Source: Ryuthela nishihirai (lineage: Eukaryota; Arthropoda; Arachnida; Araneae; Heptathelidae). From it: a DNA stretch of 64,000 bases. Shown here in pieces: positions 54,863 through 64,000 of this stretch. The DNA lies in NCBI GenBank assembly GCA_038380435.1, contig JAWZYU010000011.1:88326501-88390500 (forward strand), in the 5' to 3' direction. The position numbers were made by a program, and so were the translations under genes. The notes under the pieces were generated by a model. The model did not search any database, had not been told where the DNA came from, and saw nothing but the letters and a program-made list of their open reading frames with translations. The first letter of the stretch is position 1; each line of letters opens with the position of its first letter.

Positions 54863-56802
54863 TAGGGTGGGCCGAAAAAATTGAATTTTTTTTTTCGAGT
54901 CGTAATACGGCGGAAAAGTTGCGAATTGGGAAGAATAAAAAGGGGGTAAAAATTAAATAAAATCGGTTTATATCGTCCGGTCGCGCATGTGCTCCAAAGT
55001 TTGCCGAAATTTGGAAAAATTTATATTTTTACGATGATTTTTTTATCTTACTTAACTTATCAATATTTAAATGTAATAGCTCTAGTCGACTTTTACTCGA
55101 ACCGATAATGATTTAGGAAAAAGAATGATTCAAATCGGTTAAGGTCTTCCGCTCGCGCAACAGCTATCAATTCTAACAAATTCTCGCGCTCGTCGTAACT
55201 TGCTCGGGTCAATGACCACGACGCTCCCCCCACCTACCACTCTCGCCACCGCGCCACGTCATTGTTCTGTCAGTCTGCACTTATTCCTCATGTTTGATGT
55301 GTGTTTCGTTCGCTCTTCCAGTTATTATTTTGGCATTTGCATTTATTTCAATGTTGGTTTTGTGTTATGACATTTTTTGTAACTTTGTGACTTAACGGTG
55401 ATATACTAGGCTGTACCAAAGAAAATCATCACAAGACAGGTATTTGATTGCCCTATATTTGGTACACCTAAAGATTTTTCATCAAACAAGCTTCCTACTG
55501 CTGAGGACGTGATTCGGTGTTGTTCACAGGAGAGATACCACTTGCCGCTTAAAGGTAATAATAAAAGCGTCAGTTTTTCACAAGTTGCCAGTACAATAGC
55601 TAACAAAATAATTGGTTTGTATCAGAAAGTCATACATGCCAATGCGGTTTAGTATTAAAACAAGTAAATACTTTACAGAGGGACCAAAACTTGTGTACCA
55701 ATCAATACAATCTTCAAGGTACCTGCCTGAAGATTTACGTAATGTTGTCGACCCTGTGATCGAACGAAATGGCTTTTTCGCTCTCCAGAACATTTAATGT
55801 TAGCCATGACACAAGATAATACAAAACACATAAGACAGCTCGGACTTCGACGAATTCTAAAGGCGAGACAGTTAGATCAAAAGAGAACAACTATCAGAAC
55901 ATTCATGACGCCAAAACTCAATTTCAAGGCTCAAGACTACTCGGAAATAATTAACTGGATGGACTGTGATTTATCTTCTCCCCCATTATTACAAGATATC
56001 AGTGACGATGAGATTAAATCACATATTCAAAGTGACTCAGTCCCTAATTGGGATATAACATTCAAGACATTCCCAGTTCACACACAGACAGTTGAACGAT
56101 GTGTGAAACTCGTGAGAGAAGCCTCAGGAAAAGTTTGCGGAGCTGAGTCTAGGGATGGTTTTATCAGAACGACTCTGCTGTCAAGGTCAACCATGCCTAA
56201 CTTCGCCCATAAATCAGATTTCAAAGTACCTTCAGCTAAGAATGAGTGAAAACGGAGATGTTCAATTGTTCAACATGAGTTTCTTGGACTTACGACTCTT
56301 CATACAAAAACTTAGTTTTTTCAATAAAAAAATCTGTTTATAAATATTACTAATGGTCTAAAATAATTTGTTTTTAAACATTTAAACTTGTATTCAATAA
56401 AGAACAAATATAAAGAACATGTAAGTTGTTAGTGTTTTTTTTCCTTGAACTGTCATCTACCTTTATTTGTAAATTTTTTTCAAAATTTCATTAATTTTGA
56501 AGGCAATGCGCGACCGGAAGATGTTGATGGATTTAAATAATATTTAAACATTATTTTCTGTGGTTCTAATACATAATTATGTGAGCTATTACATTTGGGA
56601 AGAGGCTAATTTAAAAATGTTAAAAATTATCGTAAAAATGTGAATTTTTCCAAATTTCGGCAAAATTTAGAGCACATGCGCGACCGGAAGATATAAACCG
56701 ATTTTATTTCTTTTTTAACCCCTGTTTAGTCTTCCCAATTCGCAACTTTTCCGCGGTATTACGACTTGAAAAAAATATTTTGAATTTTTTCGGCCGACCC
56801 TA
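54863..56802 (+). mobile_element. DNA transposon with long inverted repeats and 8-bp target duplication
   Basis: The left end TAGGGTGGGCCGAAAAAATT and the right end AATTTTTTCGGCCGACCCTA are inverted repeats. Pairing continues with gaps for about 250 bp, through GTCGTAATACGGCGGAAAAG against CTTTTCCGCGGTATTACGAC. CTGTGCAT flanks both sides (54855-54862 and 56803-56810). An 8-bp duplication and a terminus of the form YARNG fit the hAT superfamily, but no hAT motif is readable in the coding remnant, so the assignment is tentative. Each arm contains two copies of a TTCCGGTCGCGCA-like motif. Length is 1940 bp. Confidence 0.9.
55397..56249 (+). pseudogene. Internally deleted protein of the long-TIR transposon
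   Basis: Three pieces are readable. The first (55403-55650, no stop until about 55651) includes DCPIFGTPKDFSSNKLPTAE and ends at a TAG. The second (about 55640-55790) includes EGPKLVYQSIQSSRYLPEDL and VVDPVIERNGFFA, then shifts frame by one base. The third (55797-56249) includes HIRQLGLRRILKARQ, FPVHTQTVERCVKLVREASG and CGAESRDGFIRTTLLSR, ending PSAKNE and TGA. I recognise the last two pieces as the C-terminus of an uncharacterised protein found repeatedly in arthropod genomes. From memory the full protein is much longer, so the middle, presumably the catalytic part, is deleted at the first junction. No function is assigned. Confidence 0.75.
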
Positions 56803-57734
56803 CTGTGCATTCCTTTTTCTTCCTCCCAATAAAACTTGTCTTTAAAATTTTGAAACACTTCACATCACGTCTTGAGCTTATTGTACATAATCGTCAAGAA
56901 AGTTGGAAAACAAATTTTTCAAATATTCCGTAAGAATGCCTTTTTAAATCAAAGTGCGTTCCTTGCCCCCAAACGTTACAAGCTCGATACTAAAGTAACA
57001 CTCGAAAGCATCCCCAAGAGGCTTTAAGTACAACTGAGTGGGCAGAAAGGATTAGTTAATGGAGACTGAGTAAATCGAGATGAGATGAGTTTATAAGAGC
57101 TGCAAGGTGTAACTAAAGTGGATGGGATAGTTATGAAATAAAATGATTCCCAGGACTTATCAGTATTAGAATAAAATTTAAACGACCTACTTAATATGGT
57201 CAGATGCTAATAGTTACAGCTTTTTAAATTCTGAAATATATTGACACAAAATGAAAGATAAATTAAATTCATAATATTTTCTTCTTTTTTTAATGTTTCA
57301 GAACTTGCCAGGTATATACGTCACTGTATCTCAGAAATAGAAAGCCTGTTTTTTGCCACAGAGCAGCCAGAGTAAAGCTCTGCGGTAATTGAAATACAGA
57401 AGGAAACAATCAGTCATCATTAGAATTGTGACAGGAAACAAAAGGATTTGAAGACTGGTCCAATGTCTTCTCCAAGGGCAGGCAACAATTGTAGCATTTA
57501 CTTGCGAATTGAACGCTGAAAGTGCGTGGATATTCAAGGGTGAAATATAGGTAACTATGTAGAAAACTTTCTTCTGACACGCTGCAACGTATTTTCTTTC
57601 GCACCGTGAAGATGTATGGCTGCTCATATGTCGAAAGCAGCATGAAGCAATGTATGACATATTAATTTACCAAACAGTTCATATTGGTAGTACATTGTGT
57701 GGATAAAGTTAACCTTTCAATGTTAATTTTGTTC
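56803..57734. other. Spacer, no gene seen
   Basis: The overlapping minus-strand frames at 57331-57660 (109 and 77 codons) have no recognisable domain or exon flanks. Confidence 0.4.
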
Positions 57735-57850
57735 CCATCGTGATTCGGTGGGACAGTGGTATCGCTTTGCTTCATCGTGAAGTTGCAACTACCGGGGTTC
57801 GGGTTCCAATCCTGACGTAGCATAGTCATATTTTTGTGTCATAACCTGAA
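57735..57850 (+). mobile_element. tRNA-like SINE head
   Basis: GTGATTCGGTGGGACAGTGG is A-box-like, and GGGGTTCGGGTTCC about 50 bp on is a B box. The head resembles family C (GGTGGCGCAGTGCTATCGCG), but the body after GACGTAGCATAGTCA is not shared. It could be a diverged family C member or an isolated tRNA pseudogene. Confidence 0.5.
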
Positions 57851-58562
57851 AATAAGTTATAGTAGCCTTGTGACCTAATCAGGAACTGAAACGAAAATGG
57901 TTAATGCACTTTCCAACAAGACATATAACATGCCATTGAACTTGTTTGTACATAAATGGTTTGCCGGACATTCGGACGGATTAATTCTCTATTAAGACAG
58001 CCAGTTTTTCAATCTTCAACCAAGTAAAATCTTCACTTTTAGAACATATTTTTGTCAAGATAATATAAAATCTAAATAACGGTTTACTGTGCTCCTTGAA
58101 TGCATTGGTGATGGCGATTAACTATCATCACTTTATAATTATAAAATGTAAATGTCCACATTGTTTCAAGAATATCAAAGGACTGTCTTTAAAATAAGAA
58201 TCTAATACAAATACTTGGGTTACCACCAAAATATTGAAAGATTTGATGACTGCAGTGATGATAAAGATGATGACTGGCAAAGTTTACAAGCGCTTGGAGT
58301 AGAGTTTGAGGACTTCACAATGTAGGATACTACTCCACAGGTGTGTGAGGTCCAGAGTGCTGACCAAGGAAGTTGAAAAAGATAAAACTACATTTCCCAG
58401 TGCACGGATAGAATTGAAAGCAGAAAGAAGTTCCAATTCGATACGGAGGACAATATTATTGTAATGCTCAACAAAAGTAAAAATGAACTATACACACTGA
58501 CAATTCTAGAAAAAAAAGAGACGGACCTTATTGACTGGTTAAAGAAATAAATAGGTATTTAT
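57851..58562. other. Spacer before the solo LTR
   Basis: 58190-58550 is less AT-rich, with short acidic-residue-rich frames. I see no retrotransposon domain; the LTR next to it has its own target duplication, so this is flanking DNA. Confidence 0.4.
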
Positions 58563-59286
58563 TGTTACGACAGATGAACGTGCTACATTGAATTTATGAT
58601 AAACGTGTTATGAACGCTCGCGTATGCTTCTACCTGAGAATTACGTAAACAGCGAATTGGAAAACAGAACCGATTTGAAAAACAGGAAAGATAGAATTGT
58701 TATGTTCGAGTTATTGATATGTGAAAGAAGATGTAATTAGTGTCAGTTTATACACGTTGAAATGATTAAAAAGATAAGTATTTTATGTGGTGAGTGCGCG
58801 GATGGTTAATTAGTTTATTAGTGTGGATTGTGTTAGTAAACTAGTGAAGGAAAAGGAGAATTTATCGTCTTGTGGGTGCTGATCAACGTCTGAAAAGAAT
58901 TGGTTGTGAGAAATCAGTGCACTTAGCCGCAGTTTTGGAGTACACGATGACTAAAACCTTAGAAAGAAGTCATTTAGGGTATAGTTATTTAGTTTGTTAA
59001 AGAATTGGTAAGTATATTCTCGTGAAATTGAATATTTATTTACCAACATGATTTTATTGTTCATTGAATTACATTAGCGTTGTTTTGTAATTTGGGAATG
59101 AATAGATTTGAGATAATGGATTCTTTTGAAAGTTTATTTTTATATTGATATAGATTTTCGTGCCGGTTGACTAAGTTGTATAAATAATTTCATCCATTCT
59201 TTTGCAATAAATTGCATTGTTTTGTAAATATCATTGTAATATTTACTTGAACCCACGCTCAGTACTCTGCCATTTAATTTGTAACA
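58563..59286 (+). mobile_element. Solo LTR, same family as 19518-20079
   Basis: It begins TGTTACGACAGATGAACGTG and ends CATTTAATTTGTAACA, with perfect inverted hexamer termini TGTTAC/GTAACA. TTAT flanks both sides (58559-58562 and 59287-59290), a 4-bp duplication. Shared internal blocks with the 19.5 kb LTR include CACTTAGCCGCAGTTTTG and ATTTCATCCAT. It is longer (724 against 562 bp), mainly through extra sequence in the first half. Confidence 0.88.
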
Positions 59287-59290
59287 TTAT

Positions 59291-60107
59291 CACACTTACA
59301 TTGATATTTTTATTAGGTTCAAAAATGTATATTTCAAATGACTTTTCAAAGCTTTTTTACAAGGCGACCCACATCTGTTTAGGTTGCGAAATTTTCATTT
59401 TTCTGATTTTACACCTTTCGCTCGTTTATGTTCATTTTAAGGTGGCTCCTTCAAAAGTCTAAAATAGTTGTTTCATTGTAACTGACATTAACGTTTTATT
59501 GTATGAAGAAAGTTGAAAGGGAGATGCTACAAATGAAAGAAGTAAAGTGCGAAAGTTTCCATAGCCCTATTTCTTTGTCATGAAAGGCTGTTGGCAATAT
59601 CTTATGAGTAGCGGCAGAAAGGTTTTTAAAACTATGTGTTAGAGGAAACTCACGTTAAATTATATCGCATTTTATAACTATTGCATAATTCAGGAAATTG
59701 TGAACCTACTACTTAGTAGATTAATTAAATATTTTTAAGAATTTCTTCTTAGTCCATTTGTCTGGTACTTTTTGGAAACATGATATTCAAGATAAGTTTT
59801 AGGTAATTGGACTTCAATATTTTATTTATATCAGTAGTCTATAATTTTTTTTACCTCATTCCACCAATATCACAGCGTCCATAAGGCTTTGTCATTCTTT
59901 AAGCAAAACAGTTATATTGTATGTCTCCTTCCTTAAAAAACACTTATACTCTATGTCGGAAAGAATTAGAAATTGTGCTCTATTTGATACATACGATGCA
60001 AAATATATACATGTAAAGCAAATCACGTCACGATCACATGATCCCTAAGTTTACTTAGGTGTGGTCCCTAAGGTCTTAGAAACAAACTGTAGACTACTTC
60101 CAAACTG
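59291..60107. other. AT-rich spacer
   Basis: The longest frame (59217-59462, 81 codons) begins inside the LTR and has no domain. No other signal is visible. Confidence 0.4.
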
Positions 60108-60487
60108 AGGGGGTGGGGGCGAATCAGTCGGTAGCGTGCAAGGCTCATAATCTGCAGCTATCAGTTTCGAGTCCCAGTTGGTCAGCTTTGAGATTTACCT
60201 CTGCAAAACTCCCCGCTTTGCCAATTATCAGTAGGGGACACCGATGGGCTTGGCCGTCCGTCGGATGGGACGTTAAGCCGTGGCTCAGTGTACGCGAGAT
60301 CCATACCCTGTGCACGTTAAAGAACACACTCGATGGCCTTGACGGGAGGTTACCATCTGTCTCCCAACAGCTGTTCCAGTGGGTTCCCTCCCCCAACCAT
60401 CTCTGAGCCTTCGGGGTCCTTGTGACCTGGGCATTTAGCCTAGTATGTTCAAAAAAGTGCCGCTCAAAGGTAAAACAAACCAAACAA
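60108..60487 (+). mobile_element. SINE family A copy
   Basis: A box GAATCAGTCGGTAGCGTGC and B box AGTTTCGAGTCCC. The body is well kept: GTAGGGGACACCGATGGGCT, GGATGGGACGTTAAGCCGTG, GTGCACGTTAAAGAACACAC and CTCCCAACAGCTGTTCCAGT. The tail is AAAAAGTGCCGCTCAAAGGT followed by an AAAC-rich 3' end (AACAAACCAAACAAACAAA). Confidence 0.88.
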
Positions 60488-60559
60488 ACAAAGTCCGACA
60501 CTGAACCATAAGATGGAAAAGATGTGAGATATAACCGATTTCCAAAAAGAGAATTATTG

Positions 60560-61480
60560 TTCATACTCGACGGGTTGGTGCAACTGTGCCCAGGATTATG
60601 GCAATCAGAGGAATATTCAAAGCTACCATCCCTACAGTGTGTAGCATCGTTAACAGGTCTCAGCGTTTGAAAGAAGTAATTGTGTTAGATGTCTGATACT
60701 AAAGGAGAGAAACCACGGAACGTTACTGAGGCGTGTGACGTCATGCTACCCCAAATACAATTGCTTTCAACACTTACTGAGATCAACCGATATTAATTCA
60801 AACAATGAACAAAAAAAATGATATTTCTGACGTGATAGTCGGTGTTCCATCCTTAAAACTTTAGTCTCGTCCAAAAACTGGAAAGCGAGTCTTTAATGGT
60901 GTCGAAAGAAGCGTGAGTGGACTGTACAAGACTAGAAAAGGTTATGGGGTCACTTACGTATATACCCACTTACGTAAGATGACATAGTCAGAGTATGGCA
61001 CCAACCACATGATGCGATAAATCCGTCACGTATCACGTAATTTTATAAACTTCTGCAAGGGGAATCACGGTGTGAGGAGGATCACATGACACAGAGTGAG
61101 TCCACTAATATTCCTGAAGGATCGAGAAAACGGAACTTCATATTTTAACAACATGCCTTCGTGATACACTTCATTTCTTCCATGATGGATGTTCACAATT
61201 TCAGGATCATAATCCAGCAGTCTAACATCCGAAATTTGCCTGTGAGTGATTTAAGACCATGTTTAAAATTTAGTTCTTTTCCCTGGCGATCCTAATTGCT
61301 GAATCAACCTCATTTAAAAATTTGTGGAATGTAGTAGAAAATGGCATTCGTCTGTGCATCACAAGCAGTATTACATTACATTAATACGGAGTGTTATGAA
61401 GCATCTGCTCAGGAGGATATATGGCTGAAGATATGGAAGATAGACACGTGAATCCAGAGCTCTTCCTTTGCATACTAAGT
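60560..61480 (+). pseudogene. Possible Tc1-like transposase relic
   Basis: Short in-order resemblances are visible: TPTVCSIVNRSQRLK-like residues near 60630 (an HTH end), a possible ILRDTL segment near 61150, and KNLWNVVENGIR near 61315-61350, which resembles the NPIENLWxxVExxIR stretch after the catalytic Glu. Many stops intervene, and no inverted ends are found. The identification is weak. Confidence 0.35.
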
Positions 61481-62046
61481 ATTTAATCACTATTAAGCTG
61501 CTTAAGCAATAGGATGAAGATGGGCGTAGCGGGAACATTGTCTTCAGCCAGGTTGGATCTGAACACACAACCTCCTGATGACATGTCAGGTGCTCTGATC
61601 ACTAATCAATCTCTCCTCTACTTCTCGATTCTGATGTTATGCTATACGCCATCTGGTCAATCATTGTCTTTTAGTGCATTTTGGGACTCTACTTCTTCCG
61701 AGCCATCCAGGCATGTGCACACCACCAAGATCTTCTAAGGGCGTTCTAACTGATTATTTCTTTGTGAACAAAGCCGCTTCTAGTATACTTCTAGTATGAT
61801 CACTAGTACCTTGTATTTGCACAAATGAATCCACTGCTTATCATTGATTTTCTAAGTATTAATAACTGTTATGCTGTTGAATTAACATGACAAAGATAGA
61901 TGCAGAGGAAAACATTTTTTGAGATGGATTGAATTTTACCTTGCTTAGGATGACTCTGAAGAAATATGTTGTTCAAATGTACTCTAAGACAGTGATTGAC
62001 CCGATAGTGTAATGGCATAACGTCACCATTATAGAATATATTGATC
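61481..62046. other. Spacer, no gene seen
   Basis: Open frames up to 74 codons have no domain. No RNA gene signal is visible. Confidence 0.4.
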
Positions 62047-62125
62047 AGCGGCCGGTAGCTCGGGTGTCACAGCACCTGACATGTTATGAGAAGGTTGCGG
62101 GTTCAGATCCTACCGAGCTTAAGAT
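62047..62125 (+). mobile_element. tRNA-like SINE head or tRNA pseudogene
   Basis: GCCGGTAGCTCGGGTGTCAC is A-box-like, and GCGGGTTCAGATCC at about 62096-62109 is a B box, about 35 bp apart as in a tRNA. The acceptor and T stems do not pair well enough for a functional tRNA. No other copy exists in the window. Confidence 0.5.
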
Positions 62126-63485
62126 AATTCTGATATCGATACAGCAAGAATCATGTTCATATTAACCGAGTAATATACATTTTGACGCAAGAGTGTTTCT
62201 ATTCCAATAAGTGCTGCTAAGTGGGTAGCGTGGGTGCAGTCTTGATTGGCTATGTCCACACTTGTGCGCTTTCATCTCCAATTCCGCTTTTCAACACAGA
62301 GTAGTCTAGCGCATGCCTTAGATGGAATGCGTTGGACGCATGCCTTCAACTGTCTACACTGTGCGTCAAATAGTTTTCAATTTTTCACCAGTGTAGAGGT
62401 GAAGTTGCAATGGACATAACTGATGCTGCTATGTTAGCGACTATAAGAATGAATTAACATGAATTATTTTATGTCGGCTGAAGGTTCCATATCACATCAA
62501 AACAAATAGTTGTAGAGTTATATAACATAAGTAGAATATATAGTGAAACATTTGGTGAAAATGTTATAAATGAAGGTTTTATTTTTATTTTTGTAATAAT
62601 ATTATTATTTTATTAATAATAATTTTATAACGAATAATTTATTTTGTTCTATAACGAATATATTTATTAATAATAATTTGTAAAGGCCAATGTTTCTTCT
62701 GACGACATGGTGAACGAAAAACACAAGCTCAATAATTGCAAAACAGAACGAAACCATTCAGACAAACTACGAAGTTGCACGGAATGTTGAACAAAAATCC
62801 ACTGCTGGTGGAATCATGTGCGCTACTGCGTGCGTCACTGAAAACGGCGCTGTTCAACTGATTTGAGACATGCCTTTGCCCATGCGTCTAGTGCACAAGC
62901 CATTCTCTAAGTGTTCCACTAATGATCCTCCTTACTAAAAACCTGAAGGGTGGCATTAAAGTTTTCCAAATGTTAATAGCTTTGGCTGAGCTAGAGATAT
63001 TTCTAAGATATTTATGGAGTTTGTGTAAATAAATTGCTCGTAAAACACGCAAAAATTTTGATACGAGTCTATTGGTGCAACACGCAAAATAAAATATTTA
63101 TGAGAATGGTAAGACTCAATTAGAGATACATAAGAGAAGAAAATAGCGTATCTTAAGATTTGAGTTCAGGTCCACTGGTCCTATTGGTAATCACGATAAC
63201 GACTTAGCTACTGATAAGATTAAAAATGAATTACACCTTTATTAGTTTGCTTTCCACGGAGGCCTCATAAGAATCTGAGAGCATCAATCAGAATTGTCTC
63301 TAGCATCTGGAGAGACCTTGGGAAGACAATGAGTCTGCACAGGTGACAATGAGACTTCGATAGTCTCATTGTTCGTAGGCCAATGAGCTATCAATCGCCT
63401 GACATTCAACCATTGACCTATCATAACTGTAGCAGTGGGAATCTTTCCATTTGAAAAACACGATAATAAGTTTAATTCTTTTACT
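62126..63485. other. Spacer, partly GC-richer
   Basis: 62270-62410 and 62800-62900 carry GCATGCCTT and related strings in opposite orientations and may be the ends of an unrecognised non-autonomous element. 62580-62690 is an AT-only stretch with TTATTAATAATAAT repeats. No gene is seen. Confidence 0.35.
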
Positions 63486-63871
63486 GAGGTGGTTGAGTAG
63501 CGCGCCAGGCTTATAATCTGTAATTCCCAGGTTCGAGTCCCAGCTGTGTCCGCACTGAGATTTTTCTCCGCAAAATTCCCCGTCCTGCCCACGGTCAGTA
63601 GGGGACACCGATGTGCTTGGAAAGGTCGCCGTCCGTCGGATGGAACTTTAAATCGTGGCCCCGTATGTGGGTGCTCTTTAACGTGCAGATGGACAGCTAT
63701 ATCATCCGCCTGTTAAAGAATACGCTTGATGGTCTTGACGGGAGGCTACTATCTGTCTCCCAATATCTGTTCCAGTGGGTCCCCTCTCCAAACCTTCTCT
63801 GAGCCTTCGGGGACTTTCTGACCTGGTCATTTAGCCAACTGTGAAAAAAAAAGTGCTGTAACGCAACTTCT
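63486..63871 (+). mobile_element. SINE family A copy
   Basis: The head GAGGTGGTTGAGTAGCGCGC has a reduced A box; the B box GGTTCGAGTCCC is exact. The body has CAGTAGGGGACACCGATGTG and CGTCGGATGGAACTTTAAA. A 40-odd bp insertion includes a second GTTAAAGAATACGC-type block (63663-63725). The tail is AAAAAGTGCTGTAACGC. Confidence 0.85.
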
Positions 63872-63881
63872 TTTACTCAAG

Positions 63882-64000
63882 AGTTGAGTTGCTTTACCTC
63901 TGAGCGGCACTTTTTTTAACAGAATGGGCTACATGGCCAGGTCACGATGACCACAAGGCCAATTGGACAGCTTTTAGGATACAGATGGTAACCTGTCATC
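63882..64000 (-). mobile_element. SINE family A copy, inverted, cut by window end
   Basis: The tail read on the minus strand is AAAGTGCCGCTCAGAGGTAA, then ACCTGGCCATGTAGCCCATT and CTGTCCAATTGG. It lies tail to tail with the copy at 63486-63871, 10 bp apart. The head is beyond the window. Confidence 0.8.

Noticed and set aside
57331..57660. Minus-strand 109-codon frame as a gene
   Set aside because: No domain, overlapping frame of similar length, no acceptor or donor signals, and composition like the surrounding spacer.
58190..58560. Retrotransposon internal region joined to the LTR at 58563
   Set aside because: The LTR has TTAT duplications on both sides, so it is a solo LTR and the upstream DNA is flank.
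62047..62125. Functional tRNA gene
   Set aside because: A and B boxes are present, but the acceptor and T stems do not pair well enough; treated as a SINE head or pseudogene.

Overview
The window reads as intergenic or intronic DNA of an arthropod nuclear genome. It is AT-rich, has almost no long open frames, and is packed with transposon relics of classes typical of insects and arachnids: pogo/Tigger, Tc1/mariner, hAT-like, an RTE-like LINE with a trinucleotide tail, Ty3/Gypsy-like LTR elements and tRNA-derived SINEs. Nothing looks bacterial, organellar or viral. I cannot resolve the order of arthropod.

The only sequence I would defend as a possible host coding exon is a five-finger C2H2 zinc-finger terminal exon on the minus strand (30374-30804), with a clear splice acceptor and stop codon. 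Around it lie at least eight decayed relatives (31.9, 33.7, 34.0, 34.9 and 35.8 kb on minus; 37.9, 45.9 and 48.4 kb on plus). Several begin with the same acceptor-plus-finger arrangement but carry frameshifts, stops or lost zinc ligands. The 30-49 kb interval is therefore a zinc-finger birth-and-death cluster.

Layout. 0-8 kb: spacer, two hairpins, and several minisatellites, including an 80-bp repeat carrying an AAAATGGCG motif. 9-12.5 kb: two copies of a hAT-like MITE, a SINE with an internal 113-bp triplication, and an internally deleted hAT-like element. 14.8-17.5 kb: a complete but dead Tigger element interrupted by a palindromic MITE; a second copy of that MITE is at 21.1 kb. 19.5-24.4 kb: a solo LTR and a truncated Gypsy-like element. 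24.9-27.7 kb: a Tc1-like element with 52-bp tandem repeats next to its left terminus, followed 14 bp later by a second, different Tc1/mariner-superfamily element. 30-49 kb: the zinc-finger cluster with MITE, LINE and Tc1 debris. 49.4-52.9 kb: a 5'-truncated RTE-like LINE with an intact reverse transcriptase frame, flanked by two SINEs. 54.9-56.8 kb: an element with long inverted repeats and an 8-bp target duplication, carrying remnants of a protein family I recognise but cannot name. 58.6-59.3 kb: a solo LTR of the same family as the one at 19.5 kb. 60-64 kb: more SINEs and a possible Tc1 relic.

The elements do not form a pathway. The history is one of nested and adjacent insertions, supported by TA, 4-bp and 8-bp target duplications that can be read directly from the sequence.
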